From: Litsea cubeba
Lineage: Eukaryota > Streptophyta > Magnoliopsida > Laurales > Lauraceae
Assembly: GCA_012931725.1 (NCBI GenBank)
Contig: CM022953.1
Coordinates: forward strand, 28,685,470-28,749,469
Reading direction: 5' to 3'
DNA length: 64,000 bases
The notes below the pieces were generated by a model, which was not told where the DNA came from, searched no databases, and saw nothing but the letters and a program-made list of their open reading frames with translations. Shown here piece by piece: positions 49,210 through 60,076 of the stretch (within the stretch, counting starts at the first letter, position 1; every line of letters starts with the position of its first letter). The translations under genes and the position numbers were made by a program.

Positions 49210-51612
49210 TGTTGACACCAAAAATGTCACTTTGCCCCTTCAACATCAAGAAAGCTACATGAAGTCGTGGCCTACCACAAATGGACGTTGCTACTTCTCA
49301 AAAAAAAAATCTTATCAGAATCAAACAAAAACTGCAAGATCCTTCAAGACAGTCAAAAGAGGAGTACACAAGAAGTTTCGGGCCATTTCAAAATCATTTG
49401 GCCTAACTCCGCTTCTCCGATAGCTGAACAAGAGCTCCCGGCGGAGAAAGCATAGGAGACACCAAATCTTCGATCAGAGCCTACGGATAGTCTCAAAATA
49501 CATCCAAAAGGCTCCACGTCAAGTTCTGAGTCAAACTCGACAACGTTTGACCCTCCATCAACCCTCGAACAGCTAAATCAAGCCTCTCGGCGGCGAAAAC
49601 CAATAAGGCCATCGCTCATCACAAAGAGCACATGGGCGGCTTCAAGATGCTTACAAAGGGCTACACGCGACATCTTCCTCGTGACAAAATTAAGTCTACT
49701 GGCGACAGGACCCCATATGTCTTCAAAACTCAAAGAAAAGCCTACGGTTGGTCTTATTTATTGCTCAGGAGGCTTCACCTCAAATTTCAGGTCATTTTGA
49801 CATTGTTTGACCCAGTTTCAACTTCTGACGGAAAATCGGCAGCTCTACGCTACAAAGTCATCGGCTTTCCCCGAAAATTGAAAACTTTGCACCCCAAAAT
49901 GCAAGGATTCTCGTCTAGTTTTCTACAGGGAAAATCAAGCCAATAAATGTGTAAAAACGTCAAGAAAAATACAGGAAAAAAAAGAATTGGAAAAAGCATC
50001 GAAACTGCAGCAAAACGAGAACCAAAGGGGGAAAATCCCCCCAGGGTCGCAGCCCGCGACCCTGGCCCAAGGTCGCCGGCGACCATGGAGCCCCGGATCA
50101 CTGGATTCGCCCTGGAAAGCCCCGTTTTCCGTCGCTTTTCGCGTTTTGAAGTTTCCAACTCCTGTGATTTTCCAAAATTCATACTTTTGAGGCACCAAGT
50201 CCATCGACATCCGTCAAAATTACGGGTCCGTCTTCAAGAGTATCAAAATCAATATTGAATCGCCGACTGGTCGACCAAAAAGTGCACTTTCTACCCTATC
50301 GATCGAGAAATTGACAGGACAGATGTCATCGGCCTGCTGTTAGCTATCAATGTCTGAAGTTACATGGTCATCTGATGTTGATCAGCATGTAGATCCATCA
50401 ATGATCATCGCCAAAAGAACTCCAAAAGACGCGGCACAGCCCGCGACTCTTCAACTGCTCGGCGACCACTTAATGCAATTAATTGGCTAGCTTTATTGCA
50501 GTTATTAAGTCATTTCTTTGGATGGCCCAATCAGAAGCAAGCAAATGGGAGTTACAAGTCAAGATATTCATGGCATTCAAATCATGAAACTCCTCTATCA
50601 TGGCGACTAAAGGCGATTTAATGCCCTCAATCTCCACCGGCCAATCAGAAGCTAAGAAAAATGAGTTACAAAATAAAGAAATAAATCTTGTAACTCCTCC
50701 CTTTATGTAGCTTTATGACAATTAAGGCTCATAAACTCTCCTAAATAGCTACCTAAAAGCCTATAAATAGGAGAGCACTCCAAGCATTCAAAACAACTTC
50801 CAAAAAGATCAGAATCAGATCAGCTTCCAAGCACAGAAAATCCAGAGAAAGAAAGAGAGAAAACTCTACTGAAGTTCTGCACCGGCCACCACTACAAGGT
50901 GACAAAAGTCCTTTGGGGGTACCCCTCAATGTTCTTGCCTTCTCCTTCTGCCTCCAATGGCTTAGTCGTGGCTTTTCAACCCGTCTACTTAGCTTTTTAT
51001 TGGACATAGGACCTTCTCTTGGTCTTTGTCCTCTAAAAATCTGAGGTTATAGCCAAGCCAAGTGAATCAAGAGCATCCTCTGTTCTCATCTGCATGGATG
51101 ATGGCAAAGTCCACACATGGCTTGCGATCGTCAATCTGAACGAGTCCCCCACAATCTCCTGAGAAGTTAGATCCTTATTTTCTTGCTTTTCATTGTATTT
51201 TGTATTTTTATAAAAGAGACAAAAATCACAACTTTTGTCTTTCATTATTGATAAGAATTGTAAATCGGCTATAAAAGCCAAAAATCGGTTATAAACTCCA
51301 AAATCGGCTATAAACGCCAAAAATCGGCTATAAATGCCAAAAAATCGCCTTTCACGATAAATCAAGAAAATATCTCTTTTCTTAAATATATGTGCAATGG
51401 AAAACTTGAAAGAAGTTGATTTCCTTTATACTTACGAAGGTCGATCTCCGGATCACCACTTGCAATTCCAAGTAAAATAGAAAATCTGGCACACCCACAC
51501 ACAAAAAAATGTTGATACCCGCTTTTGCCATCGATTATGAAAGGGTCATACCCCACGGGCTCCCACGTCTACCGACCTTAGTAGAACAGTGCGCAGATAG
51601 CGCGGTCCATCA
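49210..51612 (+). repeat. 3' LTR of the Tat element
   Basis: It matches the two 5' LTR fragments and ends GGTCCATCA, followed by the target duplication CTCCA. It is 2403 bp against about 2.5 kb for the 5' LTR, because it lacks about 196 bases at 49664 (between CTACACG and CGACATC) and has an extra stretch of about 40 bases near 50050-50090. Repeated CGGCTATAAACGCC words lie at 51265-51340. Confidence 0.9.
50762..50769 (+). promoter_or_regulatory. TATA box of the Tat 3' LTR
   Basis: TATAAATA in the same context as at 30433-30440. Transcription from here would read outward into the 5' part of the MULE-1 transposase gene, on its antisense side. Confidence 0.65.
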
Positions 51613-51945
51613 CTCCACTACTGCCATTCTGTCTTCACAAAACTCATCCACATTATCCTCATTGTCCTCATTACCATATTCAGATAATTATGATACAAAG
51701 ACATCAACTCGATCCAATCCCAATGAAACTGCCAACATAGATAAGCTCAACAAGTCTCTGTCATTGTCAAGCATACACTTTGGGTGCCCAGGCAATTCAT
51801 ATGTGAAATAGACATTGTTGGGCAACAAAGTCTTCCACTTGCGACAAACTTGGTTAACCAAATCATTCATTCTCATACTATCAGTCAAAATAACAACATT
51901 GGTGAACATACCAAGCTTGCAAAGAAGCATAATCGGTTTTGCCAT
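51613..51945 (-). pseudogene. MULE-1 transposase, N-terminal part (continues at 10062-8159)
   Basis: The ATG at 51945 opens MAKPIMLLCKLGMFTNVVIL and then SLSMLAVSLGLDRVDVFVS, a PB1-like N-terminal domain found in many plant MULE transposases. A stop at about 51687-51685 is followed in the same frame by an acidic stretch (EYGNEDNEDNVDEFCED) that runs into the Tat insertion site at 51613. The frame continues on the other side at 10062, which shows that the two pieces were one gene. Confidence 0.8.
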
Positions 51946-52019
51946 TTTAAACACTACATACGAAAAATAAAGATCAAATCAAAACACATAAACATTTGTA
52001 GCTGAAATACTTTATTACT

Positions 52020-52560
52020 TTCACATGAGTCTATATCAGTTTCGTGTCATTTTATCTGTGTTTGATACGAATTTTTTAGATACGAGTTTATCTAACACAG
52101 ATGGATTTAGCTAATTTTGACATGATTTTATCTGTTTATAAAATCAATTAAACTGGATTTGAAAAAATTTATCTCACTTTCGCATCAATTTATCTAAATT
52201 TGATGTTCTTTATCTGTGATTGGTATGAATTCATCAAAGTTTGGAGTGAATTTATCTGACTTTTAGAATGGATTTATATCAGTATGAAATAAATTTATCC
52301 GACTTTCGCATCAATTTATCTGAATTTGTTGTTACTTATCTGTGATTGATATGAATTCATCAGAGTTTGAAGTGAATTTATCTCACTTTTAGAATGGATT
52401 TGTACGAGTTTGAAATATTATCTCACTTTTGTATCAATTTATCTGAATTTCGTATTCCTTATATGTGAGTGGTATGAATTCATCAGAGTTTGGAGTAAAT
52501 TTATCTGACTTTTAGAATGGATTTATATAAGTTTGAAATAACATGAATTTATCTACGTTT
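52020..52560. repeat. TTTATCTGA motif block upstream of the MULE-1 transposase
   Basis: Dozens of words such as TTTATCTGACTTT and TTTATCTGAATTTG recur, with a higher-order repeat of about 110-120 bases containing GGTATGAATTCATCAGAGTT (three copies near 52226, 52345 and 52465). It has the same motif and orientation as the block at 2610-3530 and would lie in the promoter region of the transposase. Confidence 0.75.
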
Positions 52561-53199
52561 GATTTCAATCACATCTAGAACAAACTACTGATAATATAAG
52601 AAGAATTCATTTCACAAAACAAGATTAAAACATCTTCTTAAACTAAAATAGATCAAAACATTCATCTATACCTCAAGAAAGTAATTCAAATTATCAAATC
52701 TGAGTTTGCTTTTATTCAGATCTGAATAGAAATACTGAGAACATAAGAAGCAATGATTTCAGAAAGCAAGCTTAAAAGAAGTAATTAAAATAAAATTCGG
52801 ATCAAAACATTAATCCTTACCTCAAGAATTTCACTGAAATGATGAATTCTGAGTTTGCTGAATCAGATCTACAAACTCATATTAAGAAGAACTGAGCTCT
52901 GTAACAACGTAAGAAGAAGAAGAAGAAAATCAAAATTTGAAATTTGATTCAAAACTAATCTTACGACATTTAAATTCGTCAGTAAGCAGGGAAAGACGAT
53001 GACGTCGAGCTATAAACTAGGATTAGATATACATGACACCTATGCAAATGATTAGAAGGGCAAATCAGTCATAAAAAAGTATGACATGTCAAGCTAAGGG
53101 ACCACCGCCCGAATTAATCACATGCGCAAGGGACTTTAGGCCATAAACAGAAACGCACTTTATAACGCAATAATCAGAGACCTCTAGCTAATTTACCCG
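52561..53199. other. MULE-1 right end and junction
   Basis: No gene. The sequence is AT-rich to about 52900 and includes a partial duplication (TCAAAACATT followed by CTTACCTCAAGAA-like sequence at 52650-52690 and 52800-52830). GGCCTAAAGTCC and GGCGGTGGTCCCT on the - strand (53145-53097) mirror the left end at 2049-2095 and mark the probable inverted end of MULE-1. Confidence 0.5.
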
Positions 53200-53447
53200 T
53201 TCTTGCTGTGTTATGGAGTCTTTTGACTTTTCCCTGCCATTCCCTGAAGTCGTTTCTTCGTCAAACACTTCAATCAGGCCCCATGATTCTTGAATCTTCC
53301 TTGTCATCGTGAAACACTTGGTTTCTGAATCCTCCAATTTCTGTGGCCGGTCGAACTGCCAAAGTCTCCTGGTAACATCGAAGATATCGTTGCTACGAGT
53401 GCACAGGAAGGAACGGATCACAGATCTGAGCCTGGGTGACTCTAAAA
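53200..53447 (-). CDS. Possible exon of a host gene, function unknown
   Basis: On the - strand an acceptor-like CAATTGCAG is followed by an open frame of about 82 codons (ILESPRLRSVIRSFLCTRSN, then DVTRRLWQFDRPQKLEDSET and ESWGLIEVFDEET) that ends exactly at a donor-like AACGG/GTAAAT. Codon use and the lack of any transposon similarity that I recognise suggest a real exon rather than chance. MULE-1 would then have inserted into the intron just after it. I do not recognise the protein, and no partner exon was identified in the 53.5-56 kb stretch upstream. It could also be an untransposed fragment. Confidence 0.35.
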
Positions 53448-56379
53448 TCTGCAATTGAACTTGGGCCTGTTGTCATGCGCACTGCTTAGTTTCAGGTTCG
53501 GTTTACTGTTGTGCTGCTACCTAGCCACTTCTGCTTACTGTTGCAGTTCTAGGCTGGGCTACACTGTTCACAGGTTGGGGTTATGTGGTATATGGCACCA
53601 ACCCCTCTATAACTCATTACAAAATAATGATCTTGAAATCCACAACAGTTTGAAGCGGTCATCAGATCAATGCTGTAAAAAGGTCCAGTTGTACTACTAC
53701 TACATGCTTAAATTCAAAGAATATATACTGTTGGTATCCAGTGGGGGCAATTCATCTGTGATAAAATCCAACTACCAATGATGTCCAGAGGAGTTTGCTT
53801 TAAAATTTGAGCTTGTGCAGTGCATGCCAAAGGATTGGATTCACTGAATGTGTGCCAAATTCATGCATTGGAAAAATTCCACCATACATATTGGATTGAA
53901 GAATACATGATCCAAATATCCCACATAACTACTAACTAACGAGGTGCCAGATTGCATAAATGGGTCTAAACTCTGATAGGTTGAATTAATTTTGAAAGGG
54001 CCCACCATAGATGGGGGTTTTCAAGTATACCTTGATCGACTAATCAGATTTTTCTGATCTATGAGAATTTGGGAAATCTCTCATCCCTAGTGAGGCCACA
54101 CAAATGATCATGAGCTTCACATGTAGGGAACAAGGTTCACAATCACAGCAAACTACAGTGCTACACGTTTTTGAGTGCTTGAACACATTGCAGTTGTTTT
54201 GTTGAAATTCGAGTGCCTCTGTTGGACCCAAATATGGATATAGTTATCAGAAATGGTTTTAAAGCATGAATCGGATCCTGTCAATCCTACCCGACTTAGG
54301 CCCATCGTTGTCCCAATGCATAAGCACAAAGACTGTTTATCTTTATACTGGTCCCGTGAGTTGCACGTGCTATACCTAACTTGTTAGATTATATGAAATG
54401 TGAATATTTTAGGTAGGTGGGTTGGCCAACCTACTATATCCATAAAAACCATCATTGAGAGTATGAACAAAATCTACATGTTGCAACATGTGGGGCCACC
54501 ATTATCAAATCTTGGCTATAGTGCTCTCAATGCAGGTTTTGAGACCACTGATAATTTGTTTGGTGAGAGAGACTACTAAGATGGTTGGGAAAAAAAAAAC
54601 CCAATAGTTTATACTATTTTGTGACATATTCACATTTATCAAATTTTTGCACTATTATAGTGTCACATATCTGAAGAGAAACTTTCTTGTCTAGGAGCTG
54701 ATGAGTATTTTAACTTTCCCACAGAATAGAAAGGTGATTTTGACCCTTTTAATAAACAGTGTTCTTTGTCATTATAAGAATTTTAAGTGGGTTTTTGTTG
54801 GTTTTCTTACATAAATGTATAAAAGAAGAGTGCTAAAAATGGGAACAAGAAATGATCCACAAACTGCCATTAGTGGGGAATGTCTTTGCACAAAAATGAC
54901 TTCTAAGGAAGTGCCTTTTTAAAAATGACTTCAAAGGGTGTGCCTTTTTTGATGTAATTCTAATTGGAACCTTCACTCTTAAGTCTCATTCACATATGGC
55001 TCGAGTGACAAATGTTAATATGACAATCTTGTTGGGACAAATTGTCGCCAAATTTTCTTCCAATAGAGGTTAGTTCCAAATAAGATTAAGCATGTGAATT
55101 TTAATTTTCCTTTTCCCTTTTAAGCTTCAAACTCACACCCATAACGGCATTGACGCCCCTAGGCAATTGAGGTACAGTCGAGATCCTTGAGGCTGGAGGA
55201 TGATTCAAAATAATATATTAGAAAACCCCCTTTTTTTATACTATCCACATTTCATAGTGGGATCCACCTGATGACCCATCCGAATGAACCACACACACAA
55301 GATACCTTTGAATTATATCAGTCCCATTTTTTACATCCATACAAATGGTTTGTACCGTTGGATCGATGGGTCATTTTTTGAAGGGCTAAAACATGTTGAC
55401 GGTTGATGAAGGGGTTAAGATAAGTAGATGGAGCCCATAATTTATATACATATAGGCTCTAACTAGATCAAGAGATCTCCACTGGTCCCATCTCCAAGTG
55501 GGGTCCCAAGTTGGCCCCACACGGAATAACTACTTTATTAGATCATATCATTTTTTTATGATGTTTTACTTATATATTTTATACATGATCAATTTCATGA
55601 TGAGTCCAATTCCTATGAAAACAAAATATAAAATTCTATCACATATCAAACTATGGAAATTTTTCTTAAGCTTTTATTCAAACCATCATCAAAGGCGGAA
55701 CCCCCTTGAATTTTATTTGATACTGTTGTAATAACGAGCCCAATAAACCATGGCTGAGAAAATCAGCTGATACTGAACTGATAATTTGATAATTATCGGT
55801 TTAGGTATCGTATTGTCCTAATACCACCAATGTACTTGCGATATGATTTCAAATTATCAGTCCGAACCGATATATCGGCCGAGAAACCCAGTTTCTCGGT
55901 CGACGATCCTAAAACCTTTTTTTCCCCATTTTCCTCATCTTTTCCCCATTTCAACTCTTTTCTTCCAAACACTAGCAACCCGTGTTCCTTCTTAACACTT
56001 CTATCACCTGTCAAACCATAAAAAAAATACATATTCTTTTGCAAATCTGGTAAGAAGAAGGGCCTGTTTAGATCGTCTTATTTTTTTTACCGTCTTATCT
56101 GTCTGAAAAAGGTCTGTGAGTTTAAGAACTTATTAGAGCTGCGAGTTTAAGATTTGATTAGTTGTTCTGTAATAAGATCGTTTGGCAACACACGAACGTT
56201 ATGAGATCTGAATTAAATAAGACTATTTGGTAATGCATCTTATCCATGTCTTAAGTTAAGGGTAATTTCTGTTATTTTTTAAAAAATGATTTCAAGCCTG
56301 AAAAACACCAGTGACACTCCAAATTTGTTTCTTTTTAAACTCGGACAATGCCCAGTACACTCTATACTTTTTGTTAGAA
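53448..56379. other. Gene-poor spacer
   Basis: No reading frame here is convincing; those present are short and low in conserved sequence. The stretch 55205-55510 (GATCCACCTGATGACCCATC; GTTGGATCGATGGGTCATT) and 55740-55910 (a CCGATATATCGG palindrome and GCCGAGAAACCCAGTTTCTCGGTC) read like old dispersed repeats. Near 56060 GGGCCTGTTTAGATCGTCTT looks like one end of a DNA element whose partner I could not place. It may be intron sequence of a host gene. Confidence 0.4.
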
Positions 56380-56780
56380 AATATAATTATTATATATTTT
56401 TATGTTTTTTTATTTAGTTATATTAATTTAATATTTTATTATATATTGTTTATAATATTATTTTTAATATAATTATATATTTTATAATTAATTTTATTAT
56501 ATTTATTTTTTGATGTTTTTATATGATTATTATTTTATCTTAATTGTAATTTTATGTTTTGTTATTTTTTTTATAATTATGTGTATTAATTTTTTTATTT
56601 GTATTAGTTTTATTATGTTTTATATTATTATTTATTTTTCATTAAATAATATGTTATTAATGTTTTATATTAATTATTACTATTTAAGTTTTTATCATAT
56701 TATTTGTTTATTTTTATTTAATTTAATTGTTTTTTTGTTTATTTTATGTTTTTTATTATTTTATAATTTATAATTGCGTT
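56380..56780. repeat. Extremely AT-rich low-complexity tract
   Basis: About 400 bases made almost wholly of A and T (TTTTATTATATTTATTTTTT and the like). The single open frame in it is only Phe, Ile, Leu and Tyr codons and is not a gene. It lies just outside the left side of MULE-2. Confidence 0.8.
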
Positions 56781-56916
56781 ATGATTGTTTTTAGAGGATT
56801 TTACCGGAAAAAACACTTTATCCGGTCATGTTACGCAATCAAACATTTTAGCTAGTGCAGCACCAATTAGAGCAATTGGGTGCAAATTTTTTATTTTTTT
56901 TACCAAAGAGCACATC

Positions 56917-56994
56917 GTCATCGCCGACCTTATTTACACTTGAATAAGGTCGGTGATGACCATATGTATACTTCACTAAGGTCGGCGATGACGC
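56917..56994. repeat. Hairpins upstream of the MULE-2 transposase
   Basis: GTCATCGCCGACCTTATT (56917-56934) faces AATAAGGTCGGTGATGAC (56943-56960) with one mismatch and a loop of 8 bases. A further arm, CTAAGGTCGGCGATGACGC, follows at 56976-56994. The core 12-mer is the same as in the array at 61.9-62.8 kb but is flipped relative to the neighbouring TAAG. Confidence 0.75.
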
Positions 56995-58550
56995 TGCTCG
57001 CCAAGTCTATATAATCCGATTTCGAGCCTTTTTCTTCCCACTTCTCCAGAATCGCGAAGAGGGTGTTTCTAAGAGTGTTGTATAGCCGCGAAACTAGAAG
57101 AGTAGTGTGTTTTTCCACCATTGATGTCACCATTAATTTTCTATCAATCTCCTGCTGCTGCTATTGTCAAAGTCCACAGAAATGAGGTAATGAAAATCAA
57201 CTTCTCTTCACAAGATGGAACCCTAGATATCAATCTCCTCTTTCTATTGAGAACTTATAATGCATATACTATTATTTAATGTATGGATACATGTTCTATT
57301 TCACTGTATGCTGTTTATTGTCTGTTTCATTGAATATGATATATTTTGCACAGGAGCCCTATTTACTGGTTTACACTCTTCAATGTAATACATAATATTA
57401 CATTGACTTAAATGTCTACAACGAAAGTACTTTAAACATAATTCATTTCTAATAAGGAGGAAAATGTCAAAGTACTTTATGTTTTTTATGATGTTCTAGT
57501 AGCATGTCAGACGTTGAGCATCAAATAATCCTTCACTATGACGGTGAGTTTGAATTTGAGCTCAATCGTCCTCAATACAAGGGAGGAAGGCAGAAGTTGA
57601 GATATCTTTCGAGCAATGTCACGTTGAAGGAGCTTTTCAAAATTGCTTTGGAAGCATCGAGTTGGGCAACAACGTCTGATGAGATAACTCTAAAGTATCT
57701 TATACACAATGGGAGTTTTTTTTCGTTGATAGATATCGACGATGACAATGATATCAATGGTATGTTAAAATCGTCAAGAGGCGAAGCAAAAGGGATATTA
57801 TTATTCGTTTCAAGGAGGCAATGCGATGGAAGCACTTTGCAACAAATTCGTGGCAATAGGTATGTTTAGAAGTTAAAACTATATTGCAATATATTCAGCC
57901 TGGATCGAAAGTAAATTTTTTTCTCACAACTCTATATTGCAGGTCTGTACAGGATGAAAGAAACGAGATCATTCGAAACGCTCCCAGCACTACACTGTCT
58001 GATAAAATTAAAGGGTGTGCTGCCACCGTCACCACCACCTTTTAAAGAAACCCACATGGTCGATATAGAGAAGGATCACGATATCAAATTCCCAACAACA
58101 TTGTCTTATTCTGCAGACGATGATGAGTCCATGTTCGAAGAAATCAATGTAGATGTGCTTCATGTGAATGGAAGCGAAAGTGTGCACAGTTTTATAGGTG
58201 CTCCTACAACGAATGTGGATGCGAATGGAAGTTCAGCAACTGGAGAACTAATTAAATCAGGTGTTGAAAGCTTTTCAAAAGCTCCCCTCGTGGACAGGAT
58301 GGTCCCTTATAGTGTCGTGCCCGAAGAAGGGACCTGTTCAGGTAGGGAGATGTGGCTAGGTATGGAGTTTCTGATCGTGAAGCTTTTAGAAGAGCTATAG
58401 CGAAGTACGCAATATACAATAACTTTACTTTGAAACATGAGAGAACTAACATGAAGATAGTTATAGTGAGTTGTAAAGGAGTCGATTGTCCCTGGCGATT
58501 ACATGCCTCCATGGTAGATTCTGGTCCACACTTCAAAGTTCGAAAGTTTA

Positions 58551-60076
58551 GGGGTCGTTTGTCTTTTACGCGTAGGATATGTAAATACAATTTACACATG
58601 TAAATGATGAATATTCAAATTTTAAGTATGTAACGTTTACACATGTATTTCTTTTTACAACGTTTGTCTAATAATACTATTTTCGCATCATTTACACATG
58701 TGATTCATTTTTCTATGTTTGTTTCAATGATATGTGTATATGTATTAAACGATTTTGTAAATGATACTTATTAATCATTAAATTATATTCTACTATAATG
58801 ATATGAAAATGAGACAAAAAATGTCTAATTTATATCAAAGTTTTCATTTGCATTTTAGATCCTTAAAAAAGAATATGTCTTTCAACATGAAATAGACTTT
58901 TCAAAAATATACATTTCTATCAATGATCACCTTAAAAATAAAATGCATTCCAACATGTTTGGTTAATGAAATATGAGTTTATATTCTAATGATTAATATT
59001 AATTTTTTTATTAATTAATATTCAATTTAATATTATCTTAATTCATTATTCAATTTGCATAAAACTTAACCCATGAATCTCACCGGCTTTATGCTAATAT
59101 TAATCAATTATAAAAAGTTATTAAAATGAGTATTTTGTTTGTTAAGTTCAATCATATTAAAAGTGTCACAAATTTATTATGGTTAGATAAAATCGCATTT
59201 ATACATGATTTTTGAATGATACCATAATGCTATATAAAATACATTTTTCCTTCTCTCTTACATTCATTTATACATGTTTAAATATTTTTAAAGTAATGCA
59301 ATAATAAATAATTTTAGAAAACTCATTGATATATTGGAAGAAAACTAAAACAATAGGGTAATTGTTCAAGTTAAAAGTTGATAGAAAAACCATTGAAATA
59401 TTTATCTTACATACCGTCTCTTAAAATTCTTACTATCAATACTTTTTTTTGTCCTGCAGATTTTGTTCATTAAAATTCATTGGAGCCATTTTCAAGTCTC
59501 ATTATCATACACGTGAAAAAGAGAAATCTAAAAGGAGAATAGAAGATAGAGAATCAAATTCTGAAATAATAAATCTACAGAGTAAATAGATTTTATAAAG
59601 GTTTTTTTTTTATATATATAGCAAGACAAGAGAGAGAAATAGAGAGGTTACCTTCATAAAAGGGAGATGAGATGTAGGGAGGGCTCTCATTCATTGGTTT
59701 TATTATTATTTTTTAAATGCGTTGGAGGGGGGTTTCGAACCCAGAACCTCTTTGATGGAAATGCCTCTTTTATTATTATTTTTTTAAATGCGTTAGAGGG
59801 GGTTTCGAACCCAAAACCTCTTTGACGGAAACTGCCCAAAACCAAACCGTCCGCCTCCAACGGGTGTTCTTTGAAATCACATATGGTTTGGTATTTTCTT
59901 TTTCCTACCTGAACATGTGTTCAAATCCTGGTGTGAAAATGGGCTCATTTTCACATCATTTACACATCTGATTTACACACAAGATGCGTAAACATGTGTA
60001 GACAAACATGCCTGATGCGTAAATATTACGCATATTCACCATTTACATATGTAAATGGGTGTAGACAAACGACCCC
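58551..60076. mobile_element. Non-autonomous Harbinger-like element inside the MULE-2 transposase
   Basis: The ends are inverted copies of GGGGTCGTTTGTCT, and TTA lies on both sides (58548-58550 and 60077-60079), the target duplication typical of PIF/Harbinger. Subterminal TTTACACATGTAAATG-like palindromes lie near both ends. Removing the element and one TTA joins the MuDR domain in frame (VRKF to KDKHYC). There is no transposase inside, only AT-rich sequence and a small tandem duplication. Confidence 0.88.
59697..59840. repeat. Tandem duplication with a tRNA B-box-like word
   Basis: A unit of about 71 bases (TTTTATTATTATTTTTTAAA, GCGTTGGAGGGGGGTTTCGA, ACCCAGAACCTCTTTGA) is present twice. 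GGTTTCGAACCC resembles the B box of tRNA promoters. No A box or tRNA fold was found, so I do not call a tRNA or SINE. Confidence 0.6.

Larger units (their letters stand above)
10068..51612 (+). mobile_element. Tat-lineage Ty3/gypsy retrotransposon, non-autonomous, inserted in the MULE-1 transposase
   Basis: Both LTRs begin TGTTGACACC and end GGTCCATCA. The 5-bp flanks are CTCTA (10063-10067) and CTCCA (51613-51617), a target duplication with one change. Internal sequence has a leader, an ORF1-like gene, gag with a CPYH zinc motif, a degenerate protease, a G-patch-like segment and integrase whose sequence is of the Tat/Retand type. Reverse transcriptase and RNase H are missing. An antisense gene with a plant mobile domain fills the region between integrase and the 3' LTR; extra ORFs, some antisense, are known in the Tat lineage. 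The 5' LTR is split by an Athila element and the antisense gene by a solo LTR. Confidence 0.88.
2049..53109. mobile_element. MULE-1: Mutator-like element carrying a Ulp1-like gene, split by nested retrotransposons
   Basis: Between these points lie two convergent genes of the MULE type: a Ulp1-like protease gene on the + strand and a MULE transposase on the - strand. Noncoding sequence rich in TTTATCTGA words occurs at 2.6-3.5 kb, 5.8-6.0 kb, 7.8-7.9 kb and 52.0-52.6 kb, tying both flanks to one element. The ends carry weak inverted similarity: GGCGGTAGGTCCCT at 2049-2062 against GGCGGTGGTCCCT on the - strand at 53109-53097, and a second GCCTAAGGTCC/GCCTAAAGTCC pair about 35 bases away. No clear 9-bp target duplication was found, so the exact ends are uncertain by tens of bases. 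MULEs with Ulp1-like genes are a known plant group (Kaonashi/KI-MULE type). Confidence 0.7.

Noticed and set aside
53455..53781. 108-codon + strand frame MNLGLLSCALLSFRFGLLLC
   Set aside because: Hydrophobic and Leu/Cys-rich without a family match, directly antisense-adjacent to the better-supported - strand exon; probably chance.
55498..55731. 77-codon frame in the spacer
   Set aside because: AT-rich, no domain, and it sits in what looks like an old dispersed repeat.
56060..56300. Possible DNA-element end GGGCCTGTTTAGATCG
   Set aside because: I could not find a matching inverted end or target duplication within the window.
56510..56773. Open reading frame of 87 codons in AT-rich DNA
   Set aside because: It is made of Phe, Ile, Leu, Tyr and Met codons only, which is what any TTT/ATT-rich tract gives. 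No start context or homology is visible.
59697..59840. tRNA gene
   Set aside because: Only a B-box-like word is present; there is no A box, acceptor stem or anticodon arm.
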